Origin: an uncultured Bacteroidota bacterium
Lineage (GTDB): Bacteria; Bacteroidota; Bacteroidia; Flavobacteriales; Flavobacteriaceae
Direction: 5' to 3'
Length of the DNA: 57,212 nt
NCBI GenBank assembly: GCA_902593075.1
Contig: CACJHA010000004.1
Location: forward strand, 1 to 57,212
Under the pieces are notes generated by a model. That model was given only the letters and a program-made list of their open reading frames with translations. It was not told the origin of the DNA and searched no databases. Shown here piece by piece: positions 1-10,229 of the stretch. The position numbers and the translations under genes were made by a program. How positions within the stretch are numbered: position 1 is the stretch's first letter; every line of letters begins with the position of its first letter.

Positions 1-2
1 TA

Positions 3-1205
3 ATAGCGTCTGAAAATTTCACCTCTCCAGCAGTTATGGAAGCAACTGGTTCCATTTTGACCAATAAATATGCTGAAGGTTACCCTGGTAGGAGATATTA
101 TGGTGGTTGTGAAGTTATTGATGAAATAGAGCAAATTGCGATTGATAGAGCTAAGTTATTATTTGGTGCTGAATACGCCAATGTTCAACCTCATTCTGGT
201 TCACAAGCCAATACTGCTGTGTTTCACGCTTTTTTAAAACCAGGTGACACCATCTTTGGATTTGATTTGTCACATGGTGGTCATTTAACTCATGGCTCAC
301 CAGTAAACTTTTCTGGAAGGCTATATAATGCTCACTTCTATGGGGTTGAAAAGGATACAGGAATATTAGACTATGAAAGAATAAGTACTCTAGCAAAAAA
401 AATTAATCCTAAAATGATAATTGCAGGAGCATCTGCTTATTCAAGAGATATAGATTTTAAAAAGTTTAGAGAAATAGCCAACTCTTGTGGTGCTTTTTTA
501 TTAGCAGATATTTCACATCCAAGTGGTCTTATCGCTTCAGGTTTTTTAAATGATCCTATTCCTCATTGTCACGTAGTAACTACTACTACACATAAAACTC
601 TGAGAGGACCAAGAGGAGGGTTAATCTTAATGGGCGAAGATTTTGACAATCCATTTAATATTAAATTGAAAAATGGAAAATTGAAGAAAATGTCAAACCT
701 TATTGATATGGCGGTTTTTCCTGGAAATCAGGGAGGACCATTAGAACATGTAATAGCTGCAAAAGCAATTGCTTTTGAAGAATGTCTGCAGCCATCTTTC
801 AAAAATTATTGTGAGAATGTGATAAAAAATGCAAAAGCTATGGCTAATGAACTTGAAAAACTTGATTACAAAATAATATCAAATGGGACAGATAACCATC
901 TAGTATTAATTGATTTGAGAAATAAAAATATAAATGGGAAAGACGCCGAATTAGCATTAGTAAAATCAAGCATAACAACAAATAAAAATATGGTTCCTTT
1001 CGACGATAAGTCACCCTTTATTACAAGTGGAATAAGACTTGGAACTGCTGCCGTGACAACTCGTGGTCTTATAGAGAGTGATATAAGGAAGGTTGTTAAT
1101 TTAATAGATTGTTCAATCTGTAATTCTTTGGACGACTCAAAATTAAGTTCAATCGCTAATGAGGTACATGATTTTATGAATAAAAGACCTCTTTTTACGG
1201 CTTAG
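3..1205 (+). CDS. glyA: Serine hydroxymethyltransferase, 5'-truncated at window edge
   Basis: Frame is open from base 3 ([40 protein letters not shown]); PLP-lysine region [16 protein letters not shown]; the ORF-track ATG at 36 is internal. Confidence 0.97.
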   Translation: MASENFTSPAVMEATGSILTNKYAEGYPGRRYYGGCEVIDEIEQIAIDRAKLLFGAEYANVQPHSGSQANTAVFHAFLKPGDTIFGFDLSHGGHLTHGSPVNFSGRLYNAHFYGVEKDTGILDYERISTLAKKINPKMIIAGASAYSRDIDFKKFREIANSCGAFLLADISHPSGLIASGFLNDPIPHCHVVTTTTHKTLRGPRGGLILMGEDFDNPFNIKLKNGKLKKMSNLIDMAVFPGNQGGPLEHVIAAKAIAFEECLQPSFKNYCENVIKNAKAMANELEKLDYKIISNGTDNHLVLIDLRNKNINGKDAELALVKSSITTNKNMVPFDDKSPFITSGIRLGTAAVTTRGLIESDIRKVVNLIDCSICNSLDDSKLSSIANEVHDFMNKRPLFTA

Positions 1206-1210
1206 AAATA

Positions 1211-2227
1211 TTATTTTTCTATTATTTGTAACTCAAAAAGCTTGTTCCAATTCTTACCTGTAATAAAAATTGTTTTTGAATTTTTTTTGTAGGCAATACC
1301 ATTTAAAACATCAATTTTAGAGTGATTTTTCACTTTTTTCTTTAAACCGTTGAAATCAACTACACCTTCTACTGATCCAGTTTCTGGATCTATAATTAAG
1401 ATTATATCTTTATTAAATTGATAAGTGTTTGCGTAAATCTTTCCATTAATCCATTCCATTTCATTAATTTTTGATATAATTGATTTATTTGTTGTGACTT
1501 GTATAAAGTCTATTTCTTCAAGAGTATCAGGTTCAATAATCCAAATTTTTGATGTTCCATCAGATTTATAGATTAACTTACCATCATTACATAACCCCCA
1601 ACCCTCAACACTTTTTTTGTATGGAAATGAATCAATTAATTCAAAACTTTCTAGATCATAAATAAATCCTATTTTGGATTGCCATGTTAGTTGGTATATT
1701 TTTTGATCAAATAATGTTATTCCCTCGGCAAAATAAGCATCATCAATAGGTAAATTTCTAACGACTTTGCCTGACCTGTATTCTATTTCCTTAAGTGCTG
1801 ATTTTCCTCTAAGACCGATGCTTTCGAAAAGACGATCGTCATAAAACTCGAGTCCTTGAGTGTATGAATTAATGTCGTGAGGATATTCATTAATTATTTT
1901 ATACGTAAAAAGCTTAGGTGTTAATTGAGATAAGACCCTGATATTAAATGAATTTTCTCTAAAATTATTTTTTTTAAAGACTCTTACAGTTATTTTTTTG
2001 TCACCTAATTTTCTTCCAATTTTATGAACTGAAGTTATTTTTTTACCGTCCTTATAATATGTAATTGAATCATAGTCTAGTTTAGTGATTTTTTTTAATG
2101 AAATTTTTAATGTGTCACCTGGAATAAAAACCTTTTTATTCGTCAAAACAGTAAAGTTTTTAAGACTTTTTTTGTTTTCACAAAAGTTAACAATCGCAAG
2201 ACTAAACAATAAAAATATCCACTTCAT
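1211..2227 (-). CDS. Glutaminyl-peptide cyclotransferase (bacterial beta-propeller type) with extra N-terminal domain, lipoprotein-like
   Basis: YTQGLEFYDDRLFESIGLRGKSALKEIEYRSGKV ... YAEGITLFDQKIYQLTW ... EGWGLCNDGKLIYKSDGTSKIWIIEP ... NEMEWINGKIYAN are typical of glutamine cyclotransferases. Confidence 0.85.
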   Translation of the reverse strand: MKWIFLLFSLAIVNFCENKKSLKNFTVLTNKKVFIPGDTLKISLKKITKLDYDSITYYKDGKKITSVHKIGRKLGDKKITVRVFKKNNFRENSFNIRVLSQLTPKLFTYKIINEYPHDINSYTQGLEFYDDRLFESIGLRGKSALKEIEYRSGKVVRNLPIDDAYFAEGITLFDQKIYQLTWQSKIGFIYDLESFELIDSFPYKKSVEGWGLCNDGKLIYKSDGTSKIWIIEPDTLEEIDFIQVTTNKSIISKINEMEWINGKIYANTYQFNKDIILIIDPETGSVEGVVDFNGLKKKVKNHSKIDVLNGIAYKKNSKTIFITGKNWNKLFELQIIEK

Positions 2228-2285
2228 TTAGTGTAAATTTATTTAAAAAAAATTAATAATTTTTAAATTTCAAAACTCTTGATTG

Positions 2286-2293
2286 TATATTTG
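2286..2293 (+). promoter_or_regulatory. Bacteroidota-type -7 box (TATATTTG) for the SRP RNA
   Basis: Exact TAnnTTTG match just upstream of the SRP RNA 5' end. Confidence 0.55.
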
Positions 2294-2296
2294 TCT

Positions 2297-2400
2297 TTGG
2301 GTAAGTCCTATACAACCAGCTCCTATAGAATCCCCCAGGGTGGGAACACAGCAAGGGTATGTGGTCGTAGCGGTGTGATATAGAAAGCTTACCCTTTTTT
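2297..2400 (+). ncRNA. ffs: Signal recognition particle RNA (small bacterial type)
   Basis: Terminal helix GGGTAAG (2299-2305) with CTTACCC (2388-2394); domain IV core CAGG-GTG-GGAA-CAC-AGCA at 2336-2353 matches E. coli CAGG-UCC-GGAA-GGA-AGCA with compensated stem pairs; ends in a T-run. Confidence 0.88.
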
Positions 2401-2407
2401 TATTTAA

Positions 2408-3217
2408 ATGAAAAAAGTTGTTTTAATTTCTGGTGCATCGACAGGTTTCGGCCGCTCTATTTCAAAGCTTTTATCATCCAATGGATTCAGGGTTTATGGG
2501 ACTTCTAGAAATCCAAAAAAGTATTCTAATTTTGAGGGACTAGAATTACTAAAGTATGATTTGACCTCATTTAAGGACTCAAAAAAACTTGTAGAAAAAG
2601 TTTTATCCATAGAGGGTAAAATTGATGTTTTAATAAATAATGCTGGTTCTGGTTTTGCCGGCCCTATTGAAGAAATTTCAATTAAAGATGCAAAACACTT
2701 ATTCGACACAAATTTTTTTGGACATATTGATTTAATTCAAGCGACACTTCCTTCTATGAGAAAAAATAAAAGAGGTTTAATTGTAAACATAACGTCAATT
2801 GCAGGTTACAATAATATCCCTTTTGGGAGTATTTACTGTGCTAGCAAATACTCGATGGAATGTTTAGGAGCTTCTCTAAACATGGAGCTTAAAGATTTTG
2901 GAATACGAGTTGTAAATATAGCTCCTGGAGATTACAAAACCGAAATCTTTGATAAAAGGATTAAATTGGAATTAAATACAAACTCACCTTATTATAATAA
3001 GTACAAAAAATTCACTGAAATTAGTAAATATAATATGGACACTGACTCTAGAGATCCTATTGAAGTTGCTAAACTTACACTAAAAATTATAAAAAGTAAA
3101 AACCCTAGGATTCATTACAAAGTAGGACACTTTTTACAAAAGTTTAGTATATCTTTAAAAAAGATATTACCGGAAAAATTATATCAAAAATTAATGATGG
3201 ATCATTACAAAATATAG
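2408..3217 (+). CDS. SDR family oxidoreductase
   Basis: ISGASTGFGRSISKLL (TGxxxGxG-like), LINNAGSG, YCASKYSME (YxxxK). Confidence 0.93.
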   Translation: MKKVVLISGASTGFGRSISKLLSSNGFRVYGTSRNPKKYSNFEGLELLKYDLTSFKDSKKLVEKVLSIEGKIDVLINNAGSGFAGPIEEISIKDAKHLFDTNFFGHIDLIQATLPSMRKNKRGLIVNITSIAGYNNIPFGSIYCASKYSMECLGASLNMELKDFGIRVVNIAPGDYKTEIFDKRIKLELNTNSPYYNKYKKFTEISKYNMDTDSRDPIEVAKLTLKIIKSKNPRIHYKVGHFLQKFSISLKKILPEKLYQKLMMDHYKI

Positions 3218-3223
3218 TTAAAT

Positions 3224-3877
3224 ATGAAATTTTTTATTGACACAGCCAATCTTGATCAGATAACCGAAGCTCAAAATTTAGGAATTTTAGACGGTGTGAC
3301 TACCAATCCAAGTTTGATGGCAAAAGAAGGAATAACGGGTGATTCTAATATTATTAATCATTACAAAAAAATATGTGAAATAGTTGATGGAGACGTATCC
3401 GCTGAAGTAATTTCCACTGAATTTGATGGAATGGTCGAAGAAGGAAATCATTTATCCAAGATAAGTAATCAGATCGTTGTTAAAATTCCTATGACTAAAA
3501 ATGGAGTAAAGGCATTAAAATACTTTTCAAATAATAATATCAAAACAAATTGTACTTTAATATTCTCTCCTGGACAAGCTTTACTTGCTGCTAAAGCAGG
3601 TGCGAATTATGTTTCTCCTTTTATTGGTAGACTAGATGATATATCTTCTGACGGACTGTCTTTGATATCAGAAATCCGTCAAATTTTTGATAATTATAAT
3701 TTTAAAACAGAAATTCTTTCCGCTTCAATAAGACACAATATGCATATTATTGATTGCGCTAAAATTGGGTCAGATGTTGTTACTGCACCCTTATCTTCAA
3801 TTGTAGGTTTACTAAATCATCCACTTACTGATAGTGGCCTTAAAAAGTTTTTGGATGATCACAAAAAAGCCAATTAG
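3224..3877 (+). CDS. fsa: Fructose-6-phosphate aldolase / TalC-like transaldolase
   Basis: MKFFIDTANLDQITEAQNLGILDGVTTNPSLMAKEG; VVKIPMTKNGVKAL; NCTLIFSPGQALLAAKAGANYVSPFIGRLDD. Confidence 0.93.
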   Translation: MKFFIDTANLDQITEAQNLGILDGVTTNPSLMAKEGITGDSNIINHYKKICEIVDGDVSAEVISTEFDGMVEEGNHLSKISNQIVVKIPMTKNGVKALKYFSNNNIKTNCTLIFSPGQALLAAKAGANYVSPFIGRLDDISSDGLSLISEIRQIFDNYNFKTEILSASIRHNMHIIDCAKIGSDVVTAPLSSIVGLLNHPLTDSGLKKFLDDHKKAN

Positions 3878-4416
3878 CTACAAAGCCACATTGGTTTTTC
3901 TTTAATTATTTTTTTATATATGGAACAAGACTTTTTGTGGGCACCTTTCAAATATCCTGTTGATATTAAGAATTCTCTGCAAATTTCTTTTCCTACAAAT
4001 TTAAATTCTTTTTTGAACAATGATAGCCATTCAGAAAAGGTAAGTGAATGATGTTTGTCTAAATAGCATTTAAAACTATTATGTTTTTCAGTTATAGAAA
4101 GAACTTTTTTAGCATTATATATTATCGCTTCTATTTTCCTTCTCATTCTTATAGTTCCATTATCATTTAGAAGCCTTTGTATATCACATTCATTGAATTC
4201 TGCTATTTGGATAAATGAATAATCTTTATATGCATTTTTAATTGTCTTTTCTTTTTTCAAAATAATATCCCATGATAGACCGGCTTGATTTATTTCTAAA
4301 ACTAATCTTCCGAAAAGTTCTTTATCGTTTTTAGCTGGAAAACCATAAATATTATCATGATAATTTTTATGATAATAATTTAATTTTCCATTATTAACGT
4401 ATGAGCAGTAGGACAT
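3874..4416 (-). CDS. tag: DNA-3-methyladenine glycosylase I
   Basis: Zn-ligand-like Cys near N-terminus, YHDNIYGFPAKNDKELFGRLVLEINQAGLSW, C-terminal GAHKKSCSIY. Confidence 0.9.
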   Translation of the reverse strand: MSYCSYVNNGKLNYYHKNYHDNIYGFPAKNDKELFGRLVLEINQAGLSWDIILKKEKTIKNAYKDYSFIQIAEFNECDIQRLLNDNGTIRMRRKIEAIIYNAKKVLSITEKHNSFKCYLDKHHSLTFSEWLSLFKKEFKFVGKEICREFLISTGYLKGAHKKSCSIYKKIIKEKPMWLCS

Positions 4417-5825
4417 TAATTGAGATTGTAATGCTTTCTTAATAGGCTTTCAAAACTTTTTTCATATCCAAAATTTCCAAACCCTTCAAGAATAACACAA
4501 TTTTTGTCTAAAATAATTCCCTTATTCAAAAGATTTATAACCCAATCACTTGTAGTGGTTTGATAATTAACTAAGGCTAATTGATTCTTAATGTTAATAT
4601 TCATAATTTCCTGATAATTTCTAACTAGTTGATTATAAGGCTGAATTGAAATTCCTACAAATCTATAATTAGGAAATTTTTCCTTGTATAATTTTGCTCT
4701 CTCTTCATTTCTTTTAAAATGATTCATCTGGGTCTGAGACCAAAAATATAGAACCGTTTTTTGCCCCATAAAAGCCTTATTGCTAGTAATAACTTTACCT
4801 CTATTGTTCTCAAGCATTACAATTGGCAAAGGCCTACCTGTGCCCATCTGCATAAGAGAATTGCTTAGAGATATTATTTCATTAAAATATTCTTGACTAG
4901 GTTTAATTGAAGAATATGACTTCAAAAATTTCTTATGGGAATTTTGATTATTAGAATTCATTATTTCTTCATATGCAACTGCTCTTGCAAGTATATTTTT
5001 TAGTTTTATATTTTTAATTTTGTCATTAATGACTTCGATTCTCTTAATATTAAAATCTGTGCTGTTTTTTGCTTTGTAAAAAGTTTGGCCTTTTTCTAAA
5101 GCTTCAAGACTTAAATAGCTCATCAAATAACTAATATATGGTTCAAAGAAGGATAATTCTTCATCATTATGATTTAATTTATTTCTGTAATCAAAATATA
5201 AACTATCAGTTTTTATGTTTGCTGATTTTCCTCTAATTAAAGCATATCTTACTTTTCTATTTGCATAAGGATATATAAAAGATGCTTCAGTTATTTTTTT
5301 AGAAAAATTTGAAAAATTATTGTTATTAATTAGATTTTTCCAATTAACAAATTTCTCCATATAAAGTGAATCGATAATTTTATTGAATCTTTTGGTTGTT
5401 AAAGAGTATTTTGAAGATAGATATGAAATTTCATTTTGGAGTTTTAAATATGTTTCCATTAAGAAGTTATTTTTTGCAGCTCCTTTGCCACTAAAAAATA
5501 AAGAGCCGTTAAAGTCAGACATATTTGCCCTTGATAATATAGAATCTCCAGATTCAATAATGAGCATTTGATTTTCAGGAAGATGCTCCATCTTAAATAA
5601 ACCATATTTTATCGAGTCAAATTTTTTAAAAAACCTTTTGTCAACCGATAATTTTAGGGTATCAATGATTTTATTGTCAATGTATAATAAAACATTATCG
5701 GATGAAGGATTGATTATTTCACCAGCAAAATATGCTTCTAATGGTTTGGTTTCATTTTTTTTGCAACCAACAAATAAAATAAATATTAAAATCCAGAATA
5801 AAATTTTGTTCAAATGAATTATCAT
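4416..5825 (-). CDS. Lipoprotein with TlpA/thioredoxin-like C-terminal fold lacking CXXC
   Basis: Lipobox FVGC; C-terminal KTVLYFWSQTQMNHFKRN...NYRFVGISIQ resembles TlpA with Cys replaced. Confidence 0.6.
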   Translation of the reverse strand: MIIHLNKILFWILIFILFVGCKKNETKPLEAYFAGEIINPSSDNVLLYIDNKIIDTLKLSVDKRFFKKFDSIKYGLFKMEHLPENQMLIIESGDSILSRANMSDFNGSLFFSGKGAAKNNFLMETYLKLQNEISYLSSKYSLTTKRFNKIIDSLYMEKFVNWKNLINNNNFSNFSKKITEASFIYPYANRKVRYALIRGKSANIKTDSLYFDYRNKLNHNDEELSFFEPYISYLMSYLSLEALEKGQTFYKAKNSTDFNIKRIEVINDKIKNIKLKNILARAVAYEEIMNSNNQNSHKKFLKSYSSIKPSQEYFNEIISLSNSLMQMGTGRPLPIVMLENNRGKVITSNKAFMGQKTVLYFWSQTQMNHFKRNEERAKLYKEKFPNYRFVGISIQPYNQLVRNYQEIMNINIKNQLALVNYQTTTSDWVINLLNKGIILDKNCVILEGFGNFGYEKSFESLLRKHYNLN

Positions 5826-5868
5826 TTTGAAATTTTAATAACAATTGTGATATAGATTACAAATTATG

Positions 5869-5876
5869 TAATTTTG
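5869..5876 (+). promoter_or_regulatory. -7 box TAATTTTG upstream of the ABC-F gene
   Basis: TAnnTTTG match, with a TTG about 21 nt upstream. Confidence 0.5.
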
Positions 5877-5893
5877 CATCACTAAAAAAATAA

Positions 5894-7519
<1,626 letters not shown>

Positions 7520-7525
7520 CTTTTT

Positions 7526-9214
7526 CTACCAGAAAAAAGCATATAAAAATGCTGTTATCAGCATAATTGAAATTGCAGATAAATTAAATTGACTTGACGT
7601 ACGAAAAAGTTTATCTGTAATTATTATCCCTTTTGGATCGTCTTGATTTCCTTCAATATAGCTTATAAAATAAATAATTAACATTGTCCCAATACAAGTT
7701 GCCATCATTTGATGCATAAATGGAATATTAATAAATATAGGTAAAGAAGACCAGCCGTTTGGAGCAACTTTAAAAAACATTGCAATTGGAATTGAAGATG
7801 TAACTCCCCATATAGCTGCGTTATTAGTGGCCTTTTTATAAAATAATCCCATTAAAAAAACCGCCAATATACCAGGGCTTACAACTCCAGTATATTCCTG
7901 AATAAATTGAAATACTTGACCAAGATTTCCCAACTGAGGAGCAATAAGCATAGCGATTATTAAAGATACAAGAACTGACAATCTTCCTACTTTGACCATG
8001 GACTTGTCATCTGCTTTTTTATTAATTAAAGATTTATAAATATCCATTGTAAAAATTGTCGAAGTAGAATTTAACATAGAAGCAAGTGAAGATACAATTG
8101 CTGCTGATAGAGCTGCAAGAATTAGACCTTTTATACCTGCAGGAATAAAATTTTTAATCAGCCAGGGAGCAGCATTATCATTAATTATATTTCCATTAGA
8201 TCCAATAAATCCTATATCAACTGATTCTTTTGTTAAAATTCCAGATTCATCTAAATTCATAACATATGCAATCATACCAGGAAGTACAACAATTATTGGT
8301 ATAATTAATTTCAAAAAAGCAGCAAATGCAATACCCTTTTGCCCTTCTTCAAGACTTTTAGATGCTAATGTTCTTTGTATAATGTATTGATTAAATCCCC
8401 AATAATATAAATTAGCAACCCACATTCCTCCTACAAGAACTGCAATACCAGGTAAATCATTCCAAGCATCCCTACCGTTAGGGGTTATAATTTCGCCCTT
8501 TGACAAAATCATAGTAAATCGTTCAGGAATTTTTTTATAGATAAATTTTAAACCTTCAATAAAATTTCCCGAATCAGTTACATTGGTCAAAGCAAAGTAA
8601 GTCATAAGTAAACCACCAAAAATTAATAATACTACCTGAATTACATCGGTCCATGCAACTGCAGCTAGTCCACCCCAAAGGGAGTAGGCAGCAGCAAAAA
8701 AGCCAAGGCATATAATTGAAATAAGAATAATTGAGCCATCACCGCTCCCAATAATTGTATCTAAGGCTTTTCCGCCTAAATAAAGAACTGTGGTGAGATT
8801 GACAAAAATAAAAAGGGCTATCCAAAAAACGGCAAGAATAGTTTTCAAGTTCGTACTGTATCTTTTTTCAATAAATTCAGGGATTGTGTAAAGTTTTTTT
8901 TCAATAAAAATTGGTAAAAAATATTTACCAACAACTAATAACGTAATTGCTGCCATCCATTCATATGATGCTATAGCTAAGCCTAAAGCAAAACCTGAAC
9001 CAGACATACCAATAAATTGTTCAGCAGATATATTTGCAGCAATAAGTGAGGCACCAATTGCCCACCATGGCAATGATTTACTAGCTAGAAAGTAATCTTC
9101 TGCGCTTTTTGTTTTACCTTTTTTATTTCTTGAAACCCAAAGACCAACACTTAAAATTATTAAAGCATAAGATGCAAAAACAATAATGTCTGTGGTAGTA
9201 AATTCACTATTCAT
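7526..9214 (-). CDS. Sodium:solute symporter (SSS/SGLT family)
   Basis: AEDYFLASKSLPWWAIGASLIAANISAEQFIGMSGSGFALG; GGLAAVAWTDVIQ; many TM segments. Confidence 0.94.
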   Translation of the reverse strand: MNSEFTTTDIIVFASYALIILSVGLWVSRNKKGKTKSAEDYFLASKSLPWWAIGASLIAANISAEQFIGMSGSGFALGLAIASYEWMAAITLLVVGKYFLPIFIEKKLYTIPEFIEKRYSTNLKTILAVFWIALFIFVNLTTVLYLGGKALDTIIGSGDGSIILISIICLGFFAAAYSLWGGLAAVAWTDVIQVVLLIFGGLLMTYFALTNVTDSGNFIEGLKFIYKKIPERFTMILSKGEIITPNGRDAWNDLPGIAVLVGGMWVANLYYWGFNQYIIQRTLASKSLEEGQKGIAFAAFLKLIIPIIVVLPGMIAYVMNLDESGILTKESVDIGFIGSNGNIINDNAAPWLIKNFIPAGIKGLILAALSAAIVSSLASMLNSTSTIFTMDIYKSLINKKADDKSMVKVGRLSVLVSLIIAMLIAPQLGNLGQVFQFIQEYTGVVSPGILAVFLMGLFYKKATNNAAIWGVTSSIPIAMFFKVAPNGWSSLPIFINIPFMHQMMATCIGTMLIIYFISYIEGNQDDPKGIIITDKLFRTSSQFNLSAISIMLITAFLYAFFW

Positions 9215-9262
9215 AAAAGCAATATAAGGATTTAAAATGTACTGATAAAATTAAAGATATTA

Positions 9263-9478
9263 CTAAAGAATTGATTTTATTAACTCCTCTGCTTTTCCAA
9301 ATTCATCTCTGTGAACATATATCTTTTTTTTGTTATCAATTATTCCAAAACCAGCAAGTCTTGCAGATTCGGACTCATTTTTAACAATTGGATGTATATC
9401 TATTTTATTAAGTGAGTCAATTACATTCAAAGAATCTATATGATTTCCTGAAAAAACACATAGATAATCTATTTGCAT
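9263..9478 (-). CDS. DUF2007-like small protein
   Basis: 71 aa with a two-part pattern (VFSGNHIDSLNVIDSLNKIDIHPIVKN...KKIYVHRDEFGKAEELIKS); TAATG overlap with upstream gene. Confidence 0.65.
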   Translation of the reverse strand: MQIDYLCVFSGNHIDSLNVIDSLNKIDIHPIVKNESESARLAGFGIIDNKKKIYVHRDEFGKAEELIKSIL

Positions 9479-10158
9479 TATAAAGATTTATTGTACTTGC
9501 TGTTCCAAATAGCCTTATTAAAATTTTTACCCAAAGCGAATGCGTAAAAAATAACAATTGAAGCAATAGCTTTAAACATAAAAAAATAAATCATCCAAAA
9601 CACTGACCAACTTTCAACTTTACTGAATATCGAAGTTGGAGTTATGTAGGTTAATCCTAGTGAAAGTAAAAGAAGAAAACATATCATGTTCCATAAATTT
9701 TTAAATGGCCACATTAATAGTTTTCTGTAAGGATGCAAATCATTTCCCCACTTATGCACTAAATAGAAATAATTATTCCCGAGTGGAACAAATAAAAGTG
9801 GATCATCAGTATTTTTAAGCCTAAATAACTTAGAGGGAGCCATGATTTTAAAATTGGAGAGTATAGTTTTGTGACTTGATTCTAGTTTAGATATTTCAGA
9901 AAAAGCCTCTTTTGGAAGTGAATTTTTGAAATATTTGTGATCTAAAAAACGTAATCTAAAATCAATGCACGTTTTTTTTATAGAATCTAAATGAAAAATT
10001 CTGTCCTTGTCGAGTTTATCAAAATCAAAATTATTATTAGTTTCGGAAATGGAAGAGACTAATTCTAGAATAGTTTTTAAATTTGTTTCTTCAGTGATTA
10101 AAGGATTAACTTTAGAAAGTTCCTTTAATAAATTTGTCTTTCTTATCATATTTTTCAA
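9478..10158 (-). CDS. Hypothetical membrane protein, about two C-terminal TM segments
   Basis: LWNMICFLLLLSLGLTYI and FWMIYFFMFKAIASIVIFYAFALG; coupled to the DUF2007-like gene. Confidence 0.7.
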   Translation of the reverse strand: MKNMIRKTNLLKELSKVNPLITEETNLKTILELVSSISETNNNFDFDKLDKDRIFHLDSIKKTCIDFRLRFLDHKYFKNSLPKEAFSEISKLESSHKTILSNFKIMAPSKLFRLKNTDDPLLFVPLGNNYFYLVHKWGNDLHPYRKLLMWPFKNLWNMICFLLLLSLGLTYITPTSIFSKVESWSVFWMIYFFMFKAIASIVIFYAFALGKNFNKAIWNSKYNKSL

Positions 10159-10229
10159 CTAAACAAATTTAATTTATTTATTTTCTAATTAAAAACACAT
10201 TAATCATTAATTCTTATAGTTTTATCAAT

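Noticed and set aside
2281-2407. Riboswitch or T-box leader for the SDR gene
   Set aside because: The SRP RNA domain IV core, closing helix and T-run explain the element better.
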